Of a stretch of DNA of 64,000 bases, positions 11,230-21,211 are shown in pieces. The notes beneath the pieces were generated by a model. It saw only the letters and a program-made list of their open reading frames with translations, did not search any database and was not told where the DNA came from. A program made the translations under genes and the position numbers. Position 1 is the first letter of the stretch. Each line of letters opens with the position of its first letter. Origin of the DNA: Solenopsis invicta (Eukaryota > Arthropoda > Insecta > Hymenoptera > Formicidae); NCBI RefSeq assembly GCF_016802725.1, contig NC_052666.1:13208375-13272374 (forward strand). The letters run 5' to 3'.

Positions 11230-12112
11230 AAAGGTATAGTTATCGGCTCGGTATATGCGGTACGGGAACCTATCTACAAAGCACGGGAATCTATTTACAT
11301 TGGGTCCACCTGTCGCGTGAGACGCGGTTCGCGGAACTTAGTCGCCTGTTTTTCCCCGAATCCCGGCGGCCTTGTTATTGTGGCCGTGACGCTCGGGTGA
11401 GACGCGGCGCAAGGTGCGGTGAGCGCGGCGCGTACACGGATCCGTGTATTGTTGTCGGTTCGTCGCGTGGCCCGTCGCGAGGCGGTTAATACCGCGAATG
11501 ATCGCCGGAGGACACCCCCTCACGCCAAGTGCGCTTGGTGGAGGCACAGAGCACCGTATCCCCGTACGTGAGGTGGCGTCGGACTCGGGAGGCGGATCGG
11601 ATGGAAAATCGCCTTCGTGTCAAGTGGCTTGACAGGGCCCAAGTTGTTTTTGAGCCCAGGTCGACGGGTCGGGAAACGGATCTAGGATCGGAGGCGGAAG
11701 CGGTTGCTAGCTAAGTGGCTTAGCAGAGACCGAGGCGCTCGATCTCGATAACAACCTGGGAAAGCTTCTGTTCGGCGGACCGGCCAGAAGCGGATCAGGT
11801 CCCTGCCTCCGGCGAACGACGCCTTATATATCCGAGAATCCTGGCGAGGGGGATGCGCGGTGTGTTACGGCGGAGCGGTCCGGCGGCAGCATCCCCGCCA
11901 CTCGATCTCGGGTCTCTCGCTTCGGACCACGCGCGCATAGCGTGGCTGCGGACGGCGCGGGAACGAGAGCGCGTACGCGCGAAGATGAGAGCGCGGGAGC
12001 GATCGCTCGTTCGCTCCGATATTACAATATTTATTAGGCGCTATGCGCCGTTTAACTGCCGGCCGGACGGTGAGGCGGTCCGGGGGGGGGGGTCGGAAGG
12101 CGGTTCGTTACA

Positions 12113-12126
12113 CCACCCCCTCATTT
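12113..12126 (-). other. Polypurine tract of gypsy-A
   Basis: On the coding (minus) strand the bases just before the 3' LTR read ATGAGGGGGTGGTG, a purine-rich run abutting the LTR's TGTAACG. This is the usual position of the plus-strand primer in LTR retroelements. Confidence 0.6.
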
Positions 12127-12148
12127 AATAAGGCCTGAACATAGAGGC

Positions 12149-12708
12149 CTATTCGTCGGTCTTACTGACGGGTCCTCCGGGTTGAGGGTAGGACTTTCCT
12201 TTGCAGGACCGTAGTTTTCCGGTCCTGTCAAACCGCAGGTGCCATCGGCGGTTGCCGACTCGCGGTTTGTATTCTCGGGCCGAGAGCACTGCGAAGTGTG
12301 GTACGTGCACGGTGACCCCGGGTTCCACTTCCACCGGGATGTCGGGTGGTGGCCGTGGCCCCACGACCCTGAGCGGGACCGGTGTACGCCGAGACGGCGG
12401 CGGAGACGGTAGCGTGACTCGCGGCGCCGGTTGTGGCAGCTCTTGGGTCAGCCACGTGAGCTTCTCCCGCGTCTGTCGGTCGGACGGCTGATTCAGTCGC
12501 CCTCGGCGGACCCCCTAGCAGGGGGTCTCCTGGTGGTCGGGATGACCTCCGGACGGTCGTCAGCTACGCTGATACGGTAGCAGGTGGCCGGCGGTAACAC
12601 GGGCCGACTCATTCGGTCCATGGCAGGTAGCTCGGGGTCGTACTCCTCGACCGCGGTTTCGCCTAGCCAGGCGTCGATCTCGGCGAGAATGTCGCTTTCG
12701 TGTTCCAT
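12149..12708 (-). pseudogene. Region downstream of gypsy-A integrase, Pro/Arg-rich frames (possible 3' ORF)
   Basis: About 950 bases separate the integrase end (13,078) from the LTR. They hold minus-strand frames 12,493-12,708 (acidic start MEHESDILAEIDAWLGE) and 12,149-12,364 (PVEVEPGVTVHVPHF, RWHLRFDRTGKL). The two are in different frames, so at least one frameshift separates them. I recognise no envelope, chromodomain or other known fold. They may be remnants of an extra 3' ORF like the one in gypsy-B, or non-coding 3' sequence that is open by chance because it is GC-rich. Confidence 0.35.
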
Positions 12709-13077
12709 GGTCGGTAGCGAAATGACCTGGCGAATATTTGGTAGTCGTCGTGACCCCTCTCTGTCATCGATGTTGACGTTTTTCGGGAATTCGGCGGCGG
12801 CGGTTGTCGCGCTTCCTAGTCCGGCTTGTAGCGACTATTCCGCGTCGGAGTCGGATTCGCTGTCCTCGTCCGTGACGGTCGTGGGAGGGGATGGCTTCAG
12901 GTTCTGGATGTGTACATGTCGGTACCATCTCCCCCCCGTGTTCCGGAGGTCTACGATTACCGGAGAGATTATTCGCCGCACTTGTAACGGCCCTATAAAT
13001 TTTGGCGCGAGCTTTGCGTTAAAGGCGTCTGCCCGGCGGGACAGGGGGTGGTCGCGCTTCCAGACCCACTCCCCTAC

Positions 13078-13999
13078 TTACGGTCGCCACGCGCGGCGGC
13101 GTAAATTATAATATTTTTCCTGGCGCTGAAAAATGCGCGCGAGTTGTATTCGGATGATTTCGAACGCGTCTCGTAGCCGGCGCTGTAGCACGTGCGGTGC
13201 GCGTGGTTCGTCGTGACGCTCTCGTTCCTCGGTTTGCCGCAGCTCGCGACCGTGATTTAAGAACGCCGGCGTATGCCCCGTCGCGTCGTGAGTTGCGATG
13301 TTGTAGGCGAACTGCAACTCGGCGAGATGACCATCCCATTTGCGGTAGTCGCGATTGACGTATTGTCCAATCATGGTCTTGACTGTTCGGTTCGTACGCT
13401 CGACCAGGTTGCAGTGTGGGACATACGTCGGCGTTAAGCGGTGTTTTATTTGGAGCGCTTGCAGTAGCTGGGTCAGGGAAGCCGAGCGGAGTTGTGTGCC
13501 GTTGTCCGACCAGACTTTCTCGGGGCAGCCGTGGCGCAGGACAACAGCTTCGGTTATTGCGGATATGACATTGGCGGCGGTCGCGCGGCGTAGTGCGCGC
13601 ATCTCCAACCACTTCGTAAAGCGGTCCTGCATCGTGAGCAGCCACATGTTCCCCTTATTCGAGCGGGGCAGCGGATCTATTAGGTCAATCGTGACGAGCT
13701 GCCACGGTTGTGTCACCGCGGTCGGGTGCATCAAACCGGCTGGTCGGCGTTGATCCGGTTTGTGTGCGAGGCACGTCCGGCACTGGCGGACGTAGCGCGC
13801 GATCTCCCGGAACATGCCGGGCCAATAGTATTGGCGTGCGATTCGCGAGATCGTCTTGGCGATGCCGAGATGCCCCGCGGTCGGCGCGTCGTGATACCTC
13901 GCGAAGATCTCCGCGCGGTTTTCTCGCGGGACGCACTCCTTCCATTGAGTGTCGCTGGGCGTTTCGGTAAAGTCCAGGTCGTGCAGTACGTGACGGTAT
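13078..13999 (-). pseudogene. Gypsy-A integrase
   Basis: The frame runs from just after a TGA (13,999-14,001) to a stop at 13,078. The N-terminal zinc module shows His, His and CRTC (about 13,905-13,750). The core has the DDE set: Asp in TIDLIDP, Asp in WSDNGTQ and Glu in LVERTNRTVK. A typical C-terminal extension (AYNIATHDATGHTPAFLN and a basic tail) follows. Integrase inserts the reverse-transcribed copy into the genome. The TGA lies in the linker from RNase H; the frame is otherwise the same as pol upstream, so this is a single nonsense change. Core residues are intact. Confidence 0.85.
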
Positions 14000-14001
14000 A
14001 G

Positions 14002-14290
14002 TCAGTCGTTCTCTATTCGGAAGTCGGGAGCGTCGGCGGGGGTGTTTCGCGCGATCTCCAGCCAAAGCTGGTACCAGGCACAAGCCGTTCGCGAGGCGGT
14101 ATTGCAGCGGGATAGTGCGTCCGCGACCTTGTTGAGTGTCCCCTTGCGGTACTGGACCTCGAAGTCGTACTGCCTGAGCTCAAACGCCCAGCGACCGATG
14201 CGACCAGTCGGGGAGTCTAGGGTCTGTAGCCACTTCAAGGACTGGTCGGTTATCACCTTGAAGTGGTACCCTTCTAAGTATTCCCTCATA
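14002..14290 (-). pseudogene. Gypsy-A RNase H, C-terminal half
   Basis: Carries YLEGYHFKVITDQSLKWL, the RNase H block with the catalytic Asp in TDQS, then GRIGRWAFELRQYDFEV and KVADALSR, all standard for Ty3/gypsy elements. It is the continuation of the frame that ends at 18,132; the two halves were separated by the Transib insertion, whose CGCCG duplication lies at 14,291-14,295 and 18,127-18,131. Confidence 0.85.
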
Positions 14291-14295
14291 CGCCG

Positions 14296-14330
14296 CACAG
14301 TGGGACCAAATCGATTCTAGCCGGCCAAAA
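14296..14330 (+). repeat. Transib left terminal inverted repeat
   Basis: Starts with CACAGTG, the same heptamer as V(D)J recombination signals. An A-rich block (CCAAAATTC) follows after a 22-base spacer, at the place where a 23-RSS has its nonamer. Pairs with 18,092-18,126. Confidence 0.85.
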
Positions 14331-14757
14331 TTCTGAACTTCACAGAATATTTATATCTTATAATTATATTTACGATGGAATGCCTCAAATATATTTTCAC
14401 ATATGCTCAGTTAGATTTTACTTTTGATTTTTAATATTTATATGATAAAATATCAAAAACAATAATATAATATGAATAAACAATATATAATGTGAATAAG
14501 AATGAAATATAATATTCACACAGATTTTTCTTCCCATTAGCATTACTCACGGCTGACGACAAGGACGTTGGAAGACATGTAGCCCCATTTTTGTTGTTTT
14601 TTTTTTGTAGTTTTTATGTTTATGTTTTTTTGGGGGGTTTTTTATTTTTTATTATGTTAAACTGATATATTTATATGTTGATTATTATATTTTGCTCGTT
14701 TCTAAATTATATTACAGATATTTTTGAAGTTTTATTCAGTTTTAATTTTTATCATCA

Positions 14758-14759
14758 TC

Positions 14760-14801
<42 letters not shown>

Positions 14802-16786
14802 TAGATTCGTTTTCACGATTAATGATATCAGGTTTTATCAGTAGGCTTAAAACTTCAGCAGAAATAATTGTACGTTTTTTTGGAAAGATTCGTCTGAGAG
14901 ATGTGATGTAAGGATCAGAGGAAGCAAACAATCTTTTAAACAAATCCTCATTCGTTGCTACTCGCGAACATTTTCGTGTGTACTGCTCTCTAAAGTTTCG
15001 ACAATCTTTATTTCTAGCCTCTTGAGCTTCTTCAGATAAGAGCCCAAGTGGCAGAATCGCTGTTGATACGATCATCTCACCATGATCTAATAATTTATGT
15101 ACAGTTGGAGGCATTGGATACCAATTATAAATCTTTCTGTACAGATCTGCAGTTTCTTTGCAATATTTGCCAAATTTCATAGAATCGATTTCAAAACCGA
15201 AAGAAATAACTTTCAACAAAGTGGAAAATCGAACGATAAAATCTTCAACTCCAGTAATTTGACTGGACACTGTTGGATCTTGGAAGAATCTACGAGCAGT
15301 GTTACCGTCATTCGTATTTCCACTCCCTTGCTTTGGAATATCAACAATTAATCCCAATCGCTGCCGGAGCTGATTTTGAATGAAATTTTTCCGTTTCTCA
15401 AATTCTATTTTATCGTTTCCCGTAATGCGCCATTTTTTCAGAGTGATTCTATATGCAATATGAATCAGACACTCGAAACATCGTATCAAGCAATGAAGTG
15501 GAGAGATACCAAATGATAGAGCAGATTCATCTACATGATGATTGGATACATCAAACTGTTTCAGATCTTTGATTGTTGCTTTGCAAATGTAACATGTCAT
15601 GCTAGAGGTGTCCTTCAACGCGTTCCATACTTTTCCGTCAGCCATGGTCAATACCATTTTGAAATTTACCATTATTTCAAATGGTTCTTCCAACTTTAAC
15701 GGAAACAATTGTTCTATCTGCGAAGTTACATATTCTTCTTCAGTTTTAATAACAGCCACAGTTTCTTTCAGAAACTGAAAACGTAAAGGCCTGCAATATC
15801 TTACTGAAGATGGACGAGGATTGCTCCACAATATGGACATGTTCCCATTTGGAGATGCGTATCTAAGTTGCAATGGAACGATCCACTTAGCGAAAAAATT
15901 GCGATCTGAAACTTCCAAACCGGAAGAAGTGTTTTGCTTATATTGCGATTGTCCCAATGAACCGTCAAAGCCCCATTTTACGATCAATTCAAGTCTTTGT
16001 ATTGATGTATCCGATGAAATTAAAACTGTTTGTAGCAAACGAGAAGCAGTATGATTCAAAAGAGACTGCAAAGAAACTTCTGCAGAATTCTCAGTAATTT
16101 TAATTCCGTCAGGATAGCATCGCTTTTTGCCCCAAAAATCCGTTTATAACTGAGATACAAATTACTTCCCATCTTTTTTGCCTGCAAACGAATCAAATTA
16201 TATTGGTTTTTCGTCAATTTGCCTTCTATTAATAATGATAATGCCTGGTCTTCTGAATATTGGCATTTCTCAGGTTGTTTTGGAATAGATCTAGATGATA
16301 TAATGTCAGCGACGAAACCAGCAATTTGCTTTTTACCCGCCTTACGTAATCCCATAGTTGCAGTCGATGCGATTTGTTCGAGGGAATGAGACGATAACAA
16401 TTCCGAACACTTTCGTCTTTTCGTTCTTTTGCTTGCATTTTCGAATGAAATTGTTGGACGCCCACTCCTATCGGTTGAAGTAGACTTTGTAACTGTAGTT
16501 TCATTCTTACAGAGTAAAAGTACTGATTTTGGAACAATAAATTCTTTATCTAGCCATGACTTTGATTTTTTGACGAACTCGTCAGAACTTTTTTGTATTT
16601 TTGATCTTTTTTTGTAATCATATCGAGAAAGAAAGAAATATATTTATTTAGATCCTTCTCAGCAGAAGACGAACATTCCGAAAGACCTAATTTATTTAAA
16701 ATAAAGCTTTTCAAAAATTGGCTGTGGAAAGGCGGTTGAATTTCCTTTATTGCTTCATATAATTCTAATCGTGTGAAAGAAACCAT
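14758..16786 (-). pseudogene. Transib transposase (RAG1-core-like DDE protein), frameshifted
   Basis: Three pieces on the minus strand: 16,786-16,550, about 16,560-16,056 and about 16,095-14,758. The shift near 16,100 fits loss of one A in a short A run. Motifs in RAG1-core order: Asp in KWGFDGS, NPRPSSVRYCRPL (RAG1 has a PKPNS..CCKPL block here), Asp in MADGKVW, zinc pair CYIC, PLHC, DGNTARRF (RAG1 NGNFARKL), HKLLDHG, and Glu in SEEAQEARNKD leading into CSRVATNEDL. All three catalytic acids appear present. The C-terminus ends in an aspartate run encoded by an ATC/GAT microsatellite at about 14,755-14,803. Start at MVSFTRLELYE (16,786). Function in the family: hairpin-forming cut-and-paste transposition in the nucleus. 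Confidence 0.8.
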
Positions 16787-18091
16787 GTTTTGATATTGGT
16801 TATTAATTTACTGGGTTTTAATTTTAAGAAGAAAGATATCGAACAAAAATCTGAATAAATGTGAACAAAAGAATTTTAATAAATTTGTGGAAAAAGTATT
16901 GAATAATATAGAAATAATAATACAATATTATATAACGCAGGGAAGAATTAAATAATGCTGAAATATTATATACTGCAGGAAATCATCAGAATATCGTATT
17001 AGAACAGAGTAAACGCTCAAGAACAAGTACTTGAGCACGAGTGAAAAACTTTATATTTTGCAACAGATACTTATTCTGTAAGTGAGTATTTTTTAAATAC
17101 GAGAAACACAACGCCGCGGTCCATCTATTGGCAGCGCCGCGGACTATTAACGGACGTCTGTCTTGCTGCGATGTAATTATTTCAAATTTATTACTTTTTC
17201 TCTGTAGAAATGAAACTTAAATTACAGAGTTTGCTTCTTTCGGTAAGTACGAGTGTCCAACAATTCCATTCGAATATAGTTGCTATATAAATTAAAAATT
17301 TTAGCTAATTTTATAAATGAGTTAAAAATTGTAACATTCAAAATATGCTGAATATTTATACACTTATTTACATAATATTACACATTTTAACTTGTACATA
17401 ATTTAATTTTTTCTAATTAAAACTGTGCAGCGCTTTAAATTGCATAAATAATTTATAAATTATTATAATTATTTATCTTTTATTGAAATATTCCATAATT
17501 GTACATATGTAATGAAAATTGATACTCGGAAGAACGAAATACAGAAGTGTAATGAAACAGACTCTCATAAAATGAATAATTCCCCGTAAGGCGCCATGCA
17601 TAGGAACACAAAATCTGCTGTATTTTGCAAAGCGCTGGAAAGCGCTTGTTCTCCTTTTGCATATCATGTCTTATAAGTATTCTCTTCATGTAGAAAAAAC
17701 CTCACCGTGATGATCGATGATGATTTTTTTGTATAGTATAGTATGTGATCTGTTTTGAATTTTATGTAGTGGCTGTAGAATCTTAATAATTGTAAATAAT
17801 CTGTATATATTTAATAATGATACGAGTGATTTTTCGAAAGCTTATTAGTCGATAGATCAGAGAAAAAAATGTTTTAATGATCACTTCATTAATAACTGAA
17901 TGATCGCTGAATATTTAGAATGATTATTTTAGTTGCTTCAGCGATACTATGTAAGAAGCTATGTTTGATTGTGAATATTTCTTCCGAGCAATGATAAATA
18001 TCATTAAAACTTTCATTTTCGTGTGCTTTCGTTTATTAGAAACTAAGAAAAAATATTTATCATAAAAAAATTTAAACTTAATATTTTTCAT
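16787..18091. other. Non-coding part of Transib upstream of the transposase
   Basis: About 1.3 kb of AT-rich sequence between the transposase start and the right inverted repeat. It should contain the transposase promoter. Short ORFs near 17,473-17,689 have no recognisable motif. Confidence 0.4.
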
Positions 18092-18126
18092 TTTTGGCCG
18101 GCTAGAATCGATTTGGTCCCACTGTA
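18092..18126 (-). repeat. Transib right terminal inverted repeat
   Basis: Reversed, it reads TACAGTGGGACCAAATCGAT and then GCCGGCCAAAAATG. It matches the left end except for the first base. The A5 block begins 22-23 bases from the heptamer. Confidence 0.85.
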
Positions 18127-18131
18127 CGCCG

Positions 18132-18892
18132 TATCCCCCATAGTACGGCGAGACATTCCAGTTCGGTTGCGCTGTAATTGCGTTCGGCGGAGTTAAATGT
18201 GCGACTCGCGTAGGCGATGACGCGCTCTCCCTCGGGGAAGTATTGCGTCAGCACTGCCCCCAAGCCGGTTGCGCTCGCGTCCGTCTGCAGCACGAACGTT
18301 CGGTCGAAATCCGGGCAGGCGAGTACCGGTGCGGAAGTGAGCGTGCGTTTCAGCTGTTCGAACGCCTCTCGCTCGGTCTTGCCCCACGTCCAGCGTGCGT
18401 TTTTCCGTGTTAGCGCGGTGAGCGGCGCGGCGACGGTCGCGAAGTCCTGAATAAAGCGGCGGTACCAAGACGCTAAACCGAGGAACTGGCGGATCTGCCG
18501 TACGGTTTGCGGTGCGGGCCAGTTTACGATTGCGGCCGTCTTATCGGGGTCGGTCCGGATACTCTCACGGTCGACGACGTGACCCAGATATTTCAGACGG
18601 TCGGTGCAGAATCGGCACTTCTCGGGGTTAATTCTCAGCCGCGCCTCTCGGAGCCGGCGAAAGACTTCGCGGAGCGTGGTCAGGTGCTCGTCCAAGGAGC
18701 GACTAATGACGATGATGTCGTCCAGATATATGAGAATGCGCGGTTCGAGTTCGGCACCGAGTACGGTGCCCAGCAAGCGCTGGAACGTGGCGGGAGCGGA
18801 GTGTAGCCCGAACGGTATTACTGTGAACTGCATCAACCCCCGGCCCGGTACGGTAAACGCGGTGATGGGGCGGCTTGCGGGTGTCAGGGGTA
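18132..18892 (-). pseudogene. Gypsy-A reverse transcriptase (palm/thumb) and RNase H N-terminal half
   Basis: Open frame with the RT blocks PFGLHSAPATFQRLL, the catalytic YLDD (LIYLDDIIV), NPEKCRFC and KYLGHVV, connection QFLGLASWYRRFI, then RNase H start FVLQTDASATGLGAVL and the ELECLAVLW block with its catalytic Glu. It ends where Transib entered. Upstream it continues to the retroposon fragment at 18,895, beyond which the N-terminal RT fingers lie at 19,463-19,715. Confidence 0.9.
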
Positions 18893-18894
18893 CC

Positions 18895-19445
18895 CTTTTT
18901 TTTTTTTTTTTTTTTTTTTATAACGGAGAGGAAGCGTTACCCCAGACCCCGGGGGAGGCCTGGTGGTTATGTGGGGCTCTTCCCCGCCGACGACATGTCG
19001 ACGGGGACATACCCACTAAAACCTCTCCGGGTATCCTGCCCTGGTCCATGACTGGGGGGCTCCGGGAACGCGTGCAGCATGCTTCCGGAGCCCCCCGGAC
19101 CCAGTCGGCCAGTTGGCGGCCGACTCATCTCGCCAGAGGCGCCTTAGTTTACGAAAGGCGCCCCTCGCAGGGCTTAAGGGCTTAGCCTGCCTTAGGTCGG
19201 GGAGAGGGACACCGTCCCTCCGCCGCCTCTTCCACTGTTGTCGTTGGGAGTACGGCCCGGGGGTCCGGTCCGGATGGTTCCCGGGCCTCTTCGCGCCGCG
19301 ATAACGGCGGCGCGGCCCTACATTCTGCCCTGGGGGGAGAGAGAAGACCCTTCCCTCTCCCCCCAACCCGGCGAGGCAGCGGGGGGAGCGGCTCCGCGTT
19401 ATGCCGCAGGGTCGCTCCCCCCGGACCGTCAGGTCGGATCTGCCT
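18895..19445 (-). mobile_element. 5'-truncated non-LTR retroposon (same family as 57,934-64,000)
   Basis: Insert of 551 bp with a poly(T) run at 18,896-18,919, i.e. a 3' poly(A) tail on the minus strand. It is flanked by a perfect 17-bp duplication (CGGGTGTCAGGGGTACC) at 18,878-18,894 and 19,446-19,462. The body matches the 3' region of the large element at 57,953 onwards, e.g. GGGGGAGGCCTGGTGGTTAT. Only 3' untranslated sequence is retained. It splits the gypsy-A RT. Confidence 0.9.
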
Positions 19446-19715
19446 CGGGTGTCAGGGGTACCTGCCAATACCCGCTTTTAAGATAGAGTGTCGACAGGTA
19501 CTGCCCCCCCCCCTTAGTTTATCTAGCGTGGTCGGTATCTGTGGCAGAGGGTATGCGTCACGCTCCGTGACGTCGTTAACGCGCCGGAAGTCGATGCAGA
19601 ACCGCGGTTTTCCGTCCTTCTTTTTGACAATGACGACGGGCGAGCTCCACGCGCTTTGCGATCGCTCAATGATGCCGTCGCGCAACATCTCGTCGACCTC
19701 GCGGTCAATGATTGC
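19446..19715 (-). pseudogene. Gypsy-A reverse transcriptase, N-terminal fingers
   Basis: Minus-strand frame with DGIIERSQSAWSSPVVIVKK, the block RFCIDFRRVND and YPLPQI, typical RT fingers of Ty3/gypsy elements. It ends near a run of Cs (19,504-19,513), where a shift garbles the expected catalytic-Asp block before the retroposon insertion. An in-frame TAG at about 19,713 separates it from protease; otherwise the frames agree. Confidence 0.85.
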
Positions 19716-20360
19716 CTATACGGCCGGATTTCGCGGGCGGTATCTTTGCTTGATCGGTGCGTGGTTATCTTTCACGCGTATTTCGTGCTGCATATGGTCG
19801 GTCGGTCTCCGTACGCGCTCGAAGAGCGGTAATTCCTCTGCGAGGAACGTGCGTAGGCGGTCGGTCTCGTCGGCGCCGGAGCTTGCGGACTGACCGGTAG
19901 TAGCGGCGGTCGTGTCGGTGCGCGGAGCCGCGGACGCGGTTGTCGGCGGGCGGTTATGTACAAGCGGCGGTGGCGGAATTGTTAGGCGGGCGCGTGCCAT
20001 GACGTCGACCCCGAATATCATGTCGACGTCCAGCCCCGGCATGACTTGAAATCCGTGCTCGAATTCGTGTCCCGGCAAGCAGATCGGAAGTACGAGATAT
20101 CTGCGGATGGGCTCGCTCGCCCCGTTAGTGAGGTACACGCGTCCGGTCGCTGGTCGCCGCTCGTAGCCCAGTCGCTCAAGGCGATCGGCGGCGGCTGGGC
20201 TGATGAAGGATGCCTCGGAACCGGAGTCCAACAGGGCGCTGAGCTCGGTGCCTCCGATGGCGAGGCGTATGTGCGGCCGCGGGGTGAAATTTATACGGAG
20301 GACCGGGGCGCGGCGGTCTTGTCCCCGGTCCCGGATGCGTTTCCCGGCGGCGGATAACAA
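19716..20360 (-). pseudogene. Gypsy-A aspartic protease region
   Basis: The frame contains ALLDSGSEASFIS, the retropepsin active-site triad in its usual context, followed by LPICLPGHEFEHGFQVMPGLDVDMIFGVD (split here: substrate-flap region, then the FGVD end typical of gypsy proteases). A Pro/Ala/Thr-rich linker leads to RT. It is in a different frame from gag, so pol is expressed by frameshifting or the shift is a mutation. The protease releases gag and pol products during particle maturation. Confidence 0.8.
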
Positions 20361-21085
20361 TCTTGCGTGAACACGCCATCCCTGCCGCACTGGGAACAAA
20401 ATTTCTTCGCGGGTCGGCGGCAGTTGAAGCGAGTGTGCCCACGCTACTTGCAGCGCCAGCAACACTCGCTCTTCTCGTATGCGGCGGCGACGTTACTCGC
20501 GGACGGCTTAGGAGCGGGCTGACGCTCGCGAGTCTGCGCTTGTATCGCTTCGAACTCCTCGGCGTCGCGTAGGAGCTCGGCGGTGCGGCGTATCTGTTCG
20601 CGCCGGACGTATAGTTTGTAGCGCGGGTGGAGGTTCTCGTAGAGGAGGTCGAGTTGTTCCTCCTCTGTGTACCCCCCGGCGCGGCGCATCATCGTCAGCA
20701 CGTCCGTGGCGTACTTTCGGTACGGCTCTTCGGCCCCCTGCATGCGCGACTGGATGTCTCGCCGCAATTTCGCGGCGTATCGGCGCGGCAAGTAGTACGT
20801 GCGGAAGTCCTCCGCGAACGTGTCACACTCCCCCCAGGCGGAGCGGTTGTTGCGGTACCACAACAGGACTTTGCCGCGCAGCATCTCGGGGAGACCGCGG
20901 AGTAGTTGTAATCCCGTAAAGCCATACGCGTCTCGCAGTTCCTCTACGCGTTCGAGGAACGAGATCGGGTCCCTGCCGTCGAAATGGCATCCCCACTTTC
21001 TAATTTGATTGACCGGTTTGGCGGGGTTCTCCTCGGTCGCGGCGGAGTCGGTCAGGTCGATGCGCGTTTCAGGCAGAGTCGGCAT
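20361..21085 (-). pseudogene. Gypsy-A gag (capsid and zinc knuckles), nonsense codon in first knuckle
   Basis: Start MPTLPETRIDLTDS at 21,085. The capsid-like region shows WGCHFDGRDPISFLERVEEL, LLRGLPEMLRGKVLLWYRNN and FAEDFRTYYLP, standard for Ty3/gypsy gag. At the C-terminal end CWRCK is followed directly by a TAG at 20,444, then RGHTRFNC in the same frame: the stop falls inside a Cys-Cys-His-Cys knuckle. A second CSQC-type knuckle follows. Gag packages element RNA into cytoplasmic particles. One base change accounts for the stop. Confidence 0.85.
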
Positions 21086-21211
21086 GTCGATATCATGGCT
21101 ATACTCCGGATGCAGGACGCAATATTCGCTTAAGCGGTGGCGGAGCTGCTCGATGGTGCCGGTGGTATCAAGCTCGAGTCGGTGTAGCTGGCGAACGGAC
21201 GGTCGACGTTT

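Larger units (their letters stand above)
5895..12112 (-). repeat. Gypsy-A 3' LTR, split by Harbinger
   Basis: Two parts, 5,895-5,960 and 10,886-12,112, together about 1.3 kb. Ends are TG...CA (TGTAACG / CGTTACA on the plus strand). On the coding strand a purine-rich tract (GAGGGGGTGGTG) immediately precedes the LTR, as expected for a polypurine primer. The LTR interrupts the P-type transposase frame exactly at 5,895. Confidence 0.75.
14296..18126. mobile_element. Transib-type (RAG1-related) DNA transposon
   Basis: A 3,831-bp element. The left end is CACAGTGGGACCAAATCGAT; the right end, reversed, is identical except for its first base (TACAGTG). At least 34 terminal bases match. It is flanked by a perfect 5-bp duplication, CGCCG, at 14,291-14,295 and 18,127-18,131; removing the insert and one copy rejoins the gypsy-A frame. 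GC-rich 5-bp duplications and CACAGTG-like ends are known features of the Transib superfamily. A minus-strand transposase with RAG1-core-like motifs lies inside (14,758-16,786). Confidence 0.85.
5895..21211 (-). mobile_element. Gypsy-A: Ty3/gypsy LTR retrotransposon, host of three nested insertions
   Basis: The element reads on the minus strand: gag (21,085 down), protease, reverse transcriptase, RNase H, integrase, then a 3' ORF region and an LTR at 5,895-12,112. Three later insertions inflate it: Harbinger 5,961-10,885, Transib 14,296-18,126 and a retroposon fragment 18,895-19,445. The 3' LTR begins (plus strand) TGTAACGACC and ends TTCGTTACA. The 5' LTR expected beyond gag is not seen; sequence turns AT-rich near 21,211, so this side is truncated. 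Coding decay is light: a TAG in the first zinc knuckle, a TAG between protease and RT, and a TGA between RNase H and integrase. Confidence 0.85.

Noticed and set aside
13106..14083. Overlapping ORFs on both strands across gypsy-A integrase
   Set aside because: They are shadow frames of the GC-rich integrase coding strand, which has clear DDE motifs.
14296..18126. First reading of this element as hAT with an 8-bp duplication
   Set aside because: The flanks align best as 5-bp CGCCG with CACAGTG ends, and the protein lacks hAT CxxH and dimerisation blocks but has RAG1/Transib motifs.
5917..21211. CGGACGGTCGACG shared by the gypsy-A LTR start and 21,198-21,211 as proof of the second LTR
   Set aside because: Only about 13-14 bases match and the expected TGTAACG tip does not align cleanly; too little to call an LTR.
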